64,000 nt of DNA from Paulinella micropora. Lineage: Eukaryota > Cercozoa > Imbricatea > Euglyphida > Paulinellidae. A program made the position numbers and the translations under genes. Every line of letters starts with the position of its first letter. Position 1 is the stretch's first letter. The notes under the pieces are model-generated. The model saw only the letters and a program-made list of their open reading frames with translations. It was not told where the DNA came from and did not search any database. Shown piece by piece: positions 22,263 through 32,081 of this stretch. The stretch is taken from assembly GCA_019918135.1 (NCBI GenBank), contig WBZZ01000869.1:100001-164000 (forward strand), in the 5' to 3' direction.

Positions 22263-23807
22263 CTAGAAACGGCGCGGCCCGGCGCTCAATTTAGCTTTCC
22301 AGTACGTGTCAATGTAGTTCGAATCAACCAAAAGGCCAAAGGGCTTCTGCGGGTCCTCTGGTTTCGTTAGGGCCTCCTTAAGCGCAGTGTTTTCTTTTAG
22401 CAAAGTGAGCAGGTGTGCGTGCGCCAAAAACGCCAGCTCGTCGCGCCAGGACCGTGCGTTATTGTCCACACGCGTGCGGGCCTTTATATAGCTTTGCCAG
22501 CCAGCTTCTTTGCTCTGGAACTCGCTGGGCCCCACGGTCGTCTCGTACCAAGCGTCCAGCGCGGTCCTCAGGATTTTCTGGTTGCTGCCGTGATTTTTCA
22601 TGATGCGATTAAGCGCATGGTACACGTAGACGCACTCGTTATACGCGACATGCACAAACGGCTTCTCTGGGTAACGCAAGTCAGGGTGCTTGCCACACCA
22701 GATATCCCCCGTCAGCGCGCGGTTTTGCAGCAGCAGGCGTTCTAGGCAAGGGCGCAGCCCGGCCTTGAACGCCCACTTGTCCAGCCTCGGAAGCATATCC
22801 AGCGCCGCGCCCAAATGTTGCCGGTCCTTACGCTCGATGGCGGACAGCATCGTCTGCACCAAAGAATGACATTCTTCCATGCGCTGGCACTTGGCACCTA
22901 CGAGCCTCTCGTACGTGTTGCAGACGAGCAGCAGGTAGTGCAGCAGGCCAAGTTTTCTTTGGGTTTCTGGCGGCCTCTCTGTCGGTAGCAGGACGTCCCC
23001 GTTACTCATAGCGTAAAAGTTAGGGTTCGTGGCGGTGCCTTGCTTTTTACTATTGGGCTGCAGGACCTCACGTTCCAGGCCCAACATCAAAAAATGCCTC
23101 TCGCTCCGGGAATGATCGCACGACCGGACAAAGATCGCGTAGGGCGATATGCAGGATCACACGTAGTACTCAGTGTCAGAGCTTGCCAGCAGTGTCGGGA
23201 TGCTTGCTACCTGTTCGTACAGCCTCCGGACCAACTGCGTGTGCTCAAGGTCAGCCTTAAGCCAAGACAATAGGTTCGTTGATCCGTAGTGCTCCGTTTC
23301 CTGCAACAGGAGCAGGTGCGGGGGGCTCCACGCGTTAACCTGCATCACGGACTCGATCACCGCGAGGACCGATGCCTTAGCCTTGTCAAAAACTGTCTTC
23401 GGGACGTCGTTCGCCGCTTTGTACTCGGACCCCTCGATTATCTTTTGCAGAGTCCGTAGGAGCTCCTTGGTCCTTGCGTCCAGTTCCTCGCTGCCGTGTC
23501 TCAACAGCCAAGCGAAATTGTAAGTGCGTGGCACGGCGGGCGGCATTTGTTGGGCGTCTCGCGCCTGCCGCTCCAGCGCGCCCTTTAAGCCAGAAACTGC
23601 GACACTATTCACGCTGTAAAAACGGATGCCAAAGGCCCTGTTGCCTTTTTCGTCGACCAAGAGCAGGTGCTGCCGCGTCACGTGCACCTCGACGGGGCAC
23701 TTGTTCTGGTTAAATTCGGTAGTTACCTTCGTTAGCAGCGCCTGGAAGCCGGTTAATTCCGTGCTTGGCCGGCCTTGTACGACATTAGACCACTTCTTGC
23801 CGCTCAT
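22263..23807 (-). CDS. Unknown protein, two halves joined across an in-frame TGA
   Basis: From ATG 23805-23807 (MSGKKWSN) one frame runs to TAG at 22263-22265, with a single TGA at 23157-23159. The codons directly after the TGA (SCISPYAIFVRSCDHSRSERHF) look coding and lead into the second half without shift. If CGA stood at that place the protein would have about 514 residues. First half: mixed alpha/beta, helical C-terminal part (LLRTLQKIIEGSE). Second half: helical, with CHSLVQTML and aromatic-rich segments (YNECVYVYHALNRIM). I recognise no domain. An independent start for the second half would be ATG at 23085-23087. It may be one pseudogenised gene or two genes. Confidence 0.6.
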
Positions 23808-24139
23808 CCGCAAAAACACGATGGTTCCTTTATTAGGCTTTTTTATTCTTAAGGTACAGCAGAAAAAAGAGAGAGAGAGAGAAAACAAAAAGAGGGGAAT
23901 AAATGGAGAAATGGAGAGGGGGGCCAACTGGTTGGCACCTCCCTCTCCATTTCTTCCCCCACTTGCCCAGCCATTTCCGAGCCCCCCTCCCCCCCCCCCC
24001 CAAGTTCTTTTTTTTGATCCGGTCCATCCGGCACGAAGGGGGGGGACGGGGGGAGGAGGGGGGGGGGGAGGGGTGCGCACGGGGTTAGAAGAAAAGCAGG
24101 CGCGCCGTGTTGTGTGCGATGGCGCGGCGGGACGGCTCG
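23808..24139. other. Spacer with purine and C/G runs
   Basis: Contains (GA)n and an imperfect inverted pair (GGAGAGGGGGGCCAACTGG / CCTCCCTCTCC). No gene seen. Confidence 0.5.
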
Positions 24140-25071
24140 TTAGCCTTCACGGGCCCATGCGTTCTCCCGTTCCAGTGTTTCTAGTTCTTCAGGACTGAAG
24201 TCGTTTTCGATATCAAAGGTCTTTCGGATCTGCTCGGGCGTCTGGCCCTTGAGCATGCTCGCAATCTTTGTACATGCGAGCAGCAGCAGTGGTTCGATTT
24301 CCAGGTAGTTCGCGGCCTGGCACACACACACACACGCCCCAAAAAAAGAGAATAAAAAAACAAACGCGACGGATGCGCCGTCTTGTCCACCCTCTCCCTT
24401 TCCCCCCTCCACTCCCTATCCTTTTGGCTTTTGGGACGGGCAGGACTGCGAAAAAAAACAAACCACAAAAAAAGAAAGAAAAAAAAAGAAACAGACACAA
24501 GAGAGAGAGAGAGAGAAGGAAGGACCAGAGTTAGCTTGAATAACATCGGCTGCTTTACATCGATGAAGTTAGCGTACTCTGGACCCACTAGTTCGACCAG
24601 GTTGACGCTCTTGATCTGTTTTTCAATTTCCTTCATTTCTGTCTCGCTGTAGAGCTTCATGAAGTCGACTACTTTCTTCAGGGTCGCCATATCCTCCAGA
24701 TACAGCGCTATACGATAATATTCTTTGCCATCTTTGTCGGTCTCGACGTCCTTGTCGTCTCCATCTACTATACGACTGACTAGTTTAGATATATTGGCCT
24801 TCGCTAAGGACACACTTACCGTCCCTCCGGTTTCCTGCTTTCCTGCTGCCGTCCTTCCGGCTCCCTTCTTTCCTGCTGCCGTCCTACCGGCTTCCTTCTT
24901 TCCTGCTGCCGACGTTCCGGCTGCATTCTTTCCTGCTGCCGCCCTTGCTGCTTTCCTCTCCTCTTCTGTTATCAACTCTCTTTCGGTAATGCTGAATATC
25001 ACTGTTTTTTCTGTGTCATGGTCATTTTCGTCTGGGCTCGTAGCTTCTTGCTTCTTCTCTCGCTTGGACAT
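24140..25071 (-). CDS. SKP1-like adaptor of SCF ubiquitin ligases
   Basis: Two exons: 25071-24526 and 24316-24140; the 209-base intron has GTCCTTCC..GCCAG ends, and joining gives [20 protein letters not shown]. The C-terminal half matches SKP1 closely: [51 protein letters not shown], ending N.WAREG, close to the usual NQWCEEK-type end. In SKP1 this part binds the F-box, and the upstream BTB-like fold binds cullin 1. The N-terminal part is unusual: residues about 35-85 hold three to four imperfect [14 protein letters not shown] repeats in place of the normal early loop. Nearby F-box proteins (36566, 37650, 48435) are natural partners. It ends in TAA. Confidence 0.85.
24317..24525 (-). other. 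Intron of the SKP1-like gene
   Basis: 209 bases with GT donor and CAG acceptor on the minus strand, pyrimidine-rich near the donor and with a (TG)n run before the acceptor. Its removal restores the SKP1 frame exactly. Confidence 0.8.
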
Positions 25072-25622
25072 TTTTTTTTGCGCCACCAAAGACCTCGACC
25101 CCCTGAGAGAGAAAGCGGGAAAAAACGATTTCTGCTACTAAAGTTGTGAAACTTAGTTTTGAAAAAAGGTTCTCAAAAAGCGTGCAAAAATCAGAGTTAA
25201 GAAGAAAAAAGGCCGCGGAGGGTCCCGGGGTGGGGGGGGGGGGAACGGAAAGCGAAATTTCTCCCAAAGAGGAGGAGGGTGTAAGGGCAAAGGTAGGGAG
25301 CGCCAATTCGGACCCAACCAACTTCCAACCCTCTTTCTTCCGCTCTTTCCCCCCCCCCCCCGCCTCCTTTTCTCACCACACACACACAAAAGAAAGCCGG
25401 CCCCCCCCCGATTTCCAATTCATTTCCAATGCCCCCTTTTTTTTCTTTTCGTCGTGTTTGTTTGTTTTTTCTTGTTGGCAGCCTCGGCCCCCCCCCCCCT
25501 CCCGACTCCCGTTGGCGCAACCCCCTCCCCCCTTTTCCTTTTTCTCCCGGGGGGGGGGAAGACCCCCCCTGCGTAAATATGAATTAGAAAAGAAAGGGGA
25601 CAGCTACCTTGTGCGAAGAAGA
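25072..25622. other. Spacer between divergent genes
   Basis: G and C runs and T-rich tracts between the SKP1-like gene (minus) and the gene at 25623 (plus). No gene seen, although one frame stays open by chance across it. Confidence 0.5.
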
Positions 25623-26342
25623 ATGGCCGGCCCGCTTGAAGCCCGTAAAGATAACTGGCTGGGCCAGAATGCCAAGAAATTTAAGAAACTCTTTCCCGAA
25701 TCTTGGAAAAGGGCTTCGGTATGTCTACAGGCACAAAGGCCGGACGTTCTCTTAGATGGGCAGAACGATACGGAGTTGGGCAAGATAGTACGTCTCTATC
25801 TGGGCAAGCACGGACAGAGCAGCCTTGGCGTCTTTCTTACGGGTGTGTACGAGACAGAGCAGGTGGCTGCCCCCAAAACAGCCCCAGGCGCAACGGGAAT
25901 TTCAACACCAGAGGATGGCGAAGGAAAACACAACAAAGGCCCCACTGCTGCTCGGACGAGTTCAGCAAGACAAAAGGCTGCAGAAACCAAGAGATACACG
26001 GTTAATAACTTCCTTCAGGGTGCGATCGACAATTCTAGAGCCAATGAAGACTACATCGAGTATGATATACTAACACGTTTTGTGGAATCCCATGGCACCA
26101 ACGGTCTGGTGTTGACACAGCAAGAAAAGTACTCAGACGACACTGATCGCAATATTGAGTGGAATGGTACATTAATCGACAGATTAATGGACAGTGTTGA
26201 TCCTGTGTCAAGTTCATTCGACGTTTGGGCAAAAAGACTACATAAGACGCTATTTGATACTGACAAAAGAGCAGTGCGCTTATACGTCGTCCCCGTGAGA
26301 AGCGACGAATTACCAGTGCAATATGATGCCTCCCTGAGATGA
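25623..26342 (+). CDS. Unknown 239-residue protein
   Basis: ATG 25623 (MAGPLEARKDNWLG) to TGA 26342. The frame is open further upstream only through low-complexity G/C runs, so this ATG is preferred. A short N-terminal basic helix (KKFKKLFPESWKRA), a Thr/Ala-rich linker around residues 90-120, then a mixed alpha/beta region (YIEYDILTRFVESH, NGTLIDRLMDS, AVRLYVVPV). No known domain recognised. Confidence 0.6.
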   Translation: MAGPLEARKDNWLGQNAKKFKKLFPESWKRASVCLQAQRPDVLLDGQNDTELGKIVRLYLGKHGQSSLGVFLTGVYETEQVAAPKTAPGATGISTPEDGEGKHNKGPTAARTSSARQKAAETKRYTVNNFLQGAIDNSRANEDYIEYDILTRFVESHGTNGLVLTQQEKYSDDTDRNIEWNGTLIDRLMDSVDPVSSSFDVWAKRLHKTLFDTDKRAVRLYVVPVRSDELPVQYDASLR

Positions 26343-26406
26343 GTCGGGGGCGCGCACTAATTTTCTTTTTTGTGTCTCCCCTTGGGCTAACCGGGGGAGG
26401 CTAGGT

Positions 26407-26616
26407 GTGAACAGAAAAAAAAACGCCTCTGCGAAAACCAGTCAACAACCACCACAACGAAAAAAGCGATTTTGTAAAACCAAACCTGTCAAAGACACAA
26501 ATGGTACTGTCAGTCAGAAAGAAGAGGAGGCCAACAACCTTGGCGACAAAGCCTCTGTGAGCAGGTGGTCGATGACACTACCAACACTTAAAAAAAAACG
26601 GATTTTCAGTCTCTAA
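26407..26616 (+). CDS. Possible short basic ORF or 3' exon
   Basis: 69 codons with coding-like composition (KKNASAKTSQQPPQRKKRF, EEEANNLGDKASVSRW), but no ATG at the start. It may be a 3' exon of the gene ending at 26342, yet no splice pair joins the two in frame. Confidence 0.25.
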   Translation: MNRKKNASAKTSQQPPQRKKRFCKTKPVKDTNGTVSQKEEEANNLGDKASVSRWSMTLPTLKKKRIFSL

Positions 26617-26852
26617 CGTGCAGGCTGTATTTTATTATTATTATTAAATTGTGACAAAATAATTTTTTTTTACTGATAAGTGTGTTACATCACAAATTGG
26701 TTGGAGCCAGGCGCTGTCTTTTTAAATTGCTCAGATTTCCTTCTATAGGTTATTTGCACCTCTGTTGTTCGATAAAGACAACATGTGGAAAAGGTCCTCT
26801 GCCACTAAAGAAAGGAGAGCAATGTACGAGTTGTTTGTCGTGTTTGTTTTTT

Positions 26853-27190
26853 TTACGTGCGAACTAAATCAAGCAAGTGGGGATGCTTTTGCCAGAAGTC
26901 GTACATTTCCTCCCAGACATTTTCTCGAACGTGCCGGGCTTCACTAGGCCTTTATATTCCAACCATTTGCCGGGCCCCAGCTCCTTCCTCGATTAAACTG
27001 AACGAATATGGGCCTCCATTGCGGCTGAGCCGGCGCTCTCCTTTGCCTTCTTTGCCTTCTTTGCCTCCTTTTCCTTCTTCGTAGCAGCGCGTGTTTTGAT
27101 ACCCTTGGGTAGGTTCGAAAGCTCAAGTTTCTAGGCACGCATCCTCCTGTTTCGGCCATGAGAAACTTCTTCATTCGCGGCGGCATTGCC
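26853..27190 (-). pseudogene. Decayed lysine-rich gene with two in-frame stops and a frameshift
   Basis: On the minus strand: a frame ending RNRRMRA, TAG at 27131-27133, then KLELSNLPKGIKTRAATKK and a Lys/Ala-rich segment to HIRSV, TAA at 26993-26995, then SRKELGPGKWLEYKGLVKPG in the same frame, then a one-base shift in an AAAA run near 26920 into NVWEEMYDFWQKHPHLLDLV and TAA at 26853-26855. The TAG could instead be the end of an intron (CCTAG). The family is not recognised. Confidence 0.55.
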
Positions 27191-27329
27191 TGCATAAATA
27201 AGAACATCAAATGACAGCAAAAGCTTTTTTGTTTTTTCACGGTTGACAGTTACAAAGCTAGACAATAAACAGGATTTCGTGGATGAATAAGAATCCATAG
27301 AATAAAAAGAGATAGAATAGATAGAACAT

Positions 27330-28200
27330 GAAACACACATACACATGCGCAAACATAGACAACTTGCACACACAATCACACAAACACACACACACAATAA
27401 ACAAACCCTGCACACGAACACACACACAAACATACACACACAATAAACAAACCCTGCACACGAACACACACACAAACACCCAACCTTTTGCACACAAACA
27501 CTCACACACGCCTGTACACACACACAAACACACACAAACACACACACACAAACACACACACAAACACCCAACCTTTCGCACACACACACAAACACACACA
27601 CAAACACACACCCAAACACTTAGCCTTTCGCACACAAACACACACGCAAACACACACGCAAACACACACGCAAACACACACGCAAACACACACGCAAACA
27701 CAAACACACAAACACTTAGCCTTTCGCACACAAACACACACACAAACACACACGCAAACACCCAACCTTTCGCACACAAACACACACACAAACACACACG
27801 CAAACACCCAACCTTTCGCACACAAACACACAAACACCCAACCTTTCGCACACAAACACAAAACACACACCCAAACACACAAACACTCAACCTTTCGCAC
27901 ACAAACACACACACGCAAACACACACGCACAAACACACACACAAACACACATCCAAACACACAAACACCCAACCTTTCGCACCCAAACACACATCCCAAC
28001 ACACACGCACAAACACACACACACACACACACACACACCCAAACACACAAACACCCAACCTTTCGCACACAAACACACACAAACACACACGCAAACACAC
28101 ACGCACAAACACACAAACACCCAACCTTTCGCACACAAACACACACCCAAACACACACAAACACACACGCACAAACACACACGATACAACATTTATGCGT
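27330..28200. repeat. CA-rich minisatellite, island 1 left arm
   Basis: About 870 bases of CA-rich DNA made of ACACAAACACAC blocks with a recurring CCAACCTTTCGCACACAA or TTAGCCTTTCGCACACAA segment, roughly every 30-90 bases and more than ten times. All long open frames in it are artefacts of the repeat. Confidence 0.9.
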
Positions 28201-28234
28201 CCCACAGGGCAAGAACCGAGTAAAATGGCTTTTT

Positions 28235-28510
28235 TTATTGGTGGAAGAGGGGGGCCCACACAACCCATTGGTTTTGCCCAATTCTGCCAACATTAAGTTT
28301 GCGCAATGGCGAGCCCATTGTGCGCCTCAATGGGCTTTTCGGCATCGCAGGTCCTGCCCCCCCTCCCCTTCCCCTCCTTTTAACCATTGAGCTGCCCAAT
28401 GGTGCCCCTTTTTCGACTGCGCGCGAATTTCGAAAAAGGGCCCCATTGGGCAACTCAATGGTGGCCAAAAAGAGCCCCATTGTGCGAGTCAATGGTGGCC
28501 AAAAAAGGCG
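28235..28510. repeat. CCAAT/ATTGG cluster, island 1 core
   Basis: A dense set of CCCATTG, CAATGGG, ATTGGGC and TCAATGGTGGCC words in both orientations, several forming short hairpins. The reverse complement of 28326-28350 contains GAAAAGCCCATTGAG, also found at 35733-35747 in island 2. CCAAT boxes are NF-Y sites in eukaryotes; binding here is inferred only. Confidence 0.7.
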
Positions 28511-28619
28511 CCGGCCCCCTCTCCCCTCCCTTATGTTGGGCCTGTGACGACATAACCTACAGGCTGCTTGTTTCGAGTGCCGTCTTATGAAGGGTGTCAT
28601 TTTAGTCTCATTTTGTGTG

Positions 28620-29080
28620 CTTGTGAAGGTGTGTGTGTGTATGTATGTGTGTGTGTTATGCTGTGTAAAAATCTTAAGTGTGTAAAAGCCTTGTATACGC
28701 GTGTCAAAGTGTCGTCCTGCGTGTATGTCTGTGTGTGTGTCGTGTCGGTGTACAAACCTTGTGTGGTGTCGTGTGTATGTGTGGGTGTGTGCATGTGTGT
28801 GTGTACAGGCGTGTGTACAGGCGTGTGTACAGGCGTGTGTACAGGTGTGTGTGTACAGGTGTGTGTGTACAGGTGTGTGTGTACAGGTGTGTGTGTGTAC
28901 AGGTGTGTGTGTACAGGCGTGTGTACAGGCGTGTGTGTGAGTGTATGTGAGTGTATGTGTGTACAGGCGTGTGTGTGAGTGTATGTGAGTGTATGTGTGA
29001 GTGTATGTGCGAGTATATGTGTGTACAGGCGTGTGTGTTCCCAAAGTATTGTCTTGGGAATGTGTGTGTGTGTACATGTC
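28620..29080. repeat. TG-rich minisatellite, island 1 right arm
   Basis: TG-rich array built on GTGTACAGGCGTGT and GTGTACAGGTGTGTGT units (at least ten) followed by GTGAGTGTAT units. It is the strand-inverse composition of the left CA arm. The next gene on the plus strand begins at 29259. Confidence 0.9.
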
Positions 29081-29258
29081 TCGTGCGCAACCCCCCCGTA
29101 AGTATCCTAGATGTCGGGGGAAATCAAACGCGCGTACAATCTGTAGAAGTTTCACTCTACATTCTGACTTCATGCTCTTTTTTTTTTCTTTCGACTCTCT
29201 GTCTCTCTCCTTTTTTTTCCTCTTGTAGTCGCACAAACTGTGTGTTTTTTAGGTCAGC

Positions 29259-30608
29259 ATGAAGAGAAAGAGCCTGCAGAAGAAACCCCACGAAAAAGGA
29301 AAACACCCTCGGTCGACCCCGGCAAAACGCCACAAGGCCTGCCCAACCAACACAACCCGCAAACGTCGGGCGGCTGAATGGCGTGAAGAGCTTTTTAGAG
29401 ACTGCCGCAGGTTTCAGGGCAGGCACCTGAACAGAGAGCTAATCAACGACCTGCTCCTGCAGATCGGCATCCTGGAATCTTGTACCGATTTGCAAAGGGT
29501 TCGTAAACTAAAGCCCAACGTTTTATTGTTTGCCAAACAGAAGTACTGGGCGGAGTTACCCTGCAAAGGCCAGGGCGCCTTCGCCGCCCTGCAACACCTG
29601 GAGGCCTCGAGGTACGTCGTAGACGATGTTCTCCAAGTCGAAAAATCCGACTTCGACCCCCCTAACCCCGTCAGCGCTTGCGATCTTGCTCAATGCACCA
29701 CCTGCAAAGATCTGCGGAATGGTGTGTGTTTATCCCACGCCCTCGCGGACACCGAGCTAGGAAACACGCTGCGCCGGGAACTAGAGGAAGCTCTGCTGCC
29801 GTTCAAACTGCACACTTGGGCGCACGAGCTGATGGAGCCCCTGCTCAAGCAAAATAATCTGACTGTCTTGGAGTTCCTGTGGAATAATTTCTCTCTGCTC
29901 AAGATCAGCATCCTGGCACGGATAGGCTCGAATGTCGATCAGAACGAACAGGCCAAGCGGGTCCCGGCGTGGGCCGCAAAAAATTTATGGGAGAAGCTGC
30001 TGGAGAGGACACCCTGCCCCCGAACAAGAATCAGAAGCAGCCGTTTGGGCCGAGCGTTGCTATTCAGACCAGCCCCCCGCCGCGGGGCAAACCCCGCGGG
30101 ACGCGGATCTGGCGGCGACCTTTCTTGCGAATACTGCGCCACTCAGCGGACCAAATCTTATCCGCCGCCGGCCTGCTGCAAGGGCTGCGGCTCAGACGTG
30201 CGAACAACGCGACGAACGCAACCAGGGCCCCAGACGGCGGCGGCGGCATTAGCGGCGGCATTTAGCGGCGGCGGCATTAGCGGCGGCGACATTGGCGGCG
30301 GCATTAGCGGTGACGACATTGGTGGCGGCATTAGCGGTGACGACATTGGCGGCGGCATTAGCGGCGACGAAGACGGTGATGAAGACGACGGTTGGGACAC
30401 CAACAACGAAGGCGTCGAGGGAGACCTATTGACGGCTCTGCTGGGCCACTGGCAAAAGAGTGGAGATGACCAGCCGGCGCAACACACTCTGGTAGCAGAA
30501 GCCGCTGGCACGCGCGTGTCCGACTCCTTTTGCCCGCACCAGAGTGCAAACATCACGGAGGAAATTCAACTGTACAGCCCAGCAAACGACGAAGACGGCC
30601 CGACCTAA
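29259..30608 (+). CDS. Unknown 449-residue protein with Gly/Ile/Asp repeats
   Basis: ATG 29259 to TAA 30608. The N-terminus is strongly basic (MKRKSLQKKPHEKGKHPRS, nuclear-signal-like). Residues about 40-250 look globular and helical (FRDCRRF, LINDLLLQIGIL, VLEFLWNNFSLLKI) with a Cys pair CTTC. Near residue 290 a CEYC...CCKGCG cluster could bind zinc. Residues about 325-370 are repeats of GGGISGDDI, followed by an acidic stretch and a polar tail. The region from about residue 255 on has a different composition and may come from a frame change. Family not recognised. Confidence 0.55.
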   Translation: MKRKSLQKKPHEKGKHPRSTPAKRHKACPTNTTRKRRAAEWREELFRDCRRFQGRHLNRELINDLLLQIGILESCTDLQRVRKLKPNVLLFAKQKYWAELPCKGQGAFAALQHLEASRYVVDDVLQVEKSDFDPPNPVSACDLAQCTTCKDLRNGVCLSHALADTELGNTLRRELEEALLPFKLHTWAHELMEPLLKQNNLTVLEFLWNNFSLLKISILARIGSNVDQNEQAKRVPAWAAKNLWEKLLERTPCPRTRIRSSRLGRALLFRPAPRRGANPAGRGSGGDLSCEYCATQRTKSYPPPACCKGCGSDVRTTRRTQPGPQTAAAALAAAFSGGGISGGDIGGGISGDDIGGGISGDDIGGGISGDEDGDEDDGWDTNNEGVEGDLLTALLGHWQKSGDDQPAQHTLVAEAAGTRVSDSFCPHQSANITEEIQLYSPANDEDGPT

Positions 30609-30813
30609 CCAAGACCAGCTCAGGCCCGGACGACAGCAGTCCGCAGCAAACAGCGGGTCTGGACGCGCTGGTGGACGCGGCCGAGAGCTTGCACCCTGAC
30701 ACACCCCCCGGCAGGGAATTCGGCAACGAGCAGCACTGGGTGACATCTCAGGGTGAACGCGGGGGGGTCTGCCCACAAGCAAGCACACAGACCCCCTGCC
30801 CAGCCGAACCTAA

Positions 30814-31384
30814 CGCGAACACGCTGCCGGCCAGGCGCGCAGCCCCCGCACGTCCTCGGCAGAGCCCCCGCACCAGCCCCCGAGATCCACGCAATTCAGA
30901 ACCGGCGGGCCCCCCGCCGCGCAAACACGTGTCTGTGCCTCGGAGGGCCTTCGGCTTGTACCTTTTGTCCGAGACATCACGCTCCGAACCAGCTGGCTGG
31001 TCGGGGCCGACCACTTTTCTGGTCCGCACCTTCAGCGCCCGGTCCCACAGCCCGTCCCACGCTTTGGTCTACAGAATCAACGGCCAGACTTTGGTCTACC
31101 GCAGAATCAACGGCCACACTTTGGTCTACCGCAGAATCAACGGCCAGACTTTGGTCTACCGCAGAATCAACGGCCAGACTTTGGTCTACCGCAGAATCAA
31201 CGGCCAGACTTTGGTCTACCGCAGAATCAACGGTCACACTTTGGTCTACCGCAGAATCAACGGCCAGACTTTGGTCCGCAGAATCAACGGCCAGACTTTG
31301 GTCTACAGTATCAACGGCCAGACTTTGGTCCGCACCTTCAGCGGCCGGTCCCACAGCGCCCGGGGGATCGGCTGTGGATTCTGT
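30814..31384 (+). CDS. FG-type decapeptide repeat protein (partial frame)
   Basis: The plus-strand frame open from 30814 to a TAG at 31384-31386 reads like a real protein: a Pro-rich part, then VPFVRDITLRTSWLVGADHF, then about eight copies of FGLPQNQRPD or FGLPQNQRPH. There is no ATG at the left edge, so it is probably a continuation of an upstream piece through an intron or frameshift (the 29259-30608 gene is the nearest candidate). The other two frames over the same array give INGQTLVYRR or STARLWSTAE and are less protein-like. FG-containing repeats occur in nucleoporins, but no link is shown here. Confidence 0.4.
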
Positions 31385-31680
31385 AGACCAAAAAAGTCTG
31401 GGACCGGCTGTGGATTCTCTAGACCAAAAAAGTCTGGGACCGGCTGTGGATTCTGTAGACCAAAAAGCGGTTCGGCTGTGGATTCTGTAGACCAAAAAAG
31501 CGGTTCGGCTGTGGATTCTGTAGACCAAAGTGTGGGAAGACTTTGGTCTACATAGTCCACAGCCGAACCACTTTTTTGGTCTACAGAATCAACGGCCAGA
31601 CTTTTTGGTCTACAGAATCCACGACCAGACTTTTTTGGTCTACAGAATCAACGGCCAGACTCTTTTGGTCTGCACCTTCC
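31060..31680. repeat. 30-base tandem repeat with an inverted middle block
   Basis: Eight to nine direct units that code FGLPQNQRPD on the plus strand (31063-31345), then about five units in the opposite orientation (31370-31545, on the minus strand FGLQNPQPVPD), then about four units in the original orientation (31556-31680). A sentence-like flank GGTCCGCACCTTCAGCG occurs at 31021 and 31329. This is an inversion inside a coding tandem array; the arms could form a long cruciform. Confidence 0.85.
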
Positions 31681-31840
31681 GCCCGAACGTTGGTCGCAAC
31701 AGTGGCCGGCAACAAAGCAGGAGTCGCCCCCCGTCCCGCACTTTGGCCTGCCACTGTTTCGAATAACCAAGTCCGGGGGCGGAGTTGCGTACGGTAAGCA
31801 AGGCGGCCTGAAGGTTGAAGGAGCAGACGTCGAAGAGTGA
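31556..31840 (+). CDS. 3' end of the FG-type repeat protein
   Basis: Frame open from 31556 to TGA 31838-31840: FGLQNPRPDF, FGLQNQRPDS, then a unique end with PPERWSQQWPATKQE and PHFGLPLFRITKSGGG and an acidic tail ending VEGADVEE. It probably is the C-terminus of the same protein as 30814-31384, now separated by the inverted block, in another frame. Confidence 0.45.
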   Translation, partial: STAEPLFWSTESTARLFGLQNPRPDFFGLQNQRPDSFGLHLPPERWSQQWPATKQESPPVPHFGLPLFRITKSGGGVAYGKQGGLKVEGADVEE

Positions 31841-32081
31841 GTGTATTCTGCAGAGAAGAGGGGGGCTTGGCACAGTTTTTCCTTCCTACACCACACCCAC
31901 TCCTTTCTTCCCGGGACAATAAGTCCAGGACTTTTAAAAAGACATTAAACTTCTGATAGAGAGCTGGCCACCGTGGTACCCCTCCGGCCTTCTTGTTAAT
32001 AAATCGTCACGACGGGCCAGCCGCTTCTTTTTCTTTTAGTATTTTGCTGATTTTTACTGTTGAATACAAGAAAAAAAAAGG
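31841..32081. other. Spacer
   Basis: Convergent 3' ends of the repeat protein (plus) and the gene at 32082-34514 (minus). AATAAA-like TTAATAAATCG at 31998. No gene seen. Confidence 0.45.

Noticed and set aside
27330..28390. Long His/Thr/Asn-rich and Cys/Val-rich open frames
   Set aside because: They are read straight from the CA/TG minisatellites in all frames and strands and have no unique sequence. The same applies to the frames at 34980-36456 and 46866-48409.
31060..31680. CRISPR array
   Set aside because: The units are contiguous 30-base tandem repeats without spacers, they code a decapeptide, and the setting is eukaryotic.
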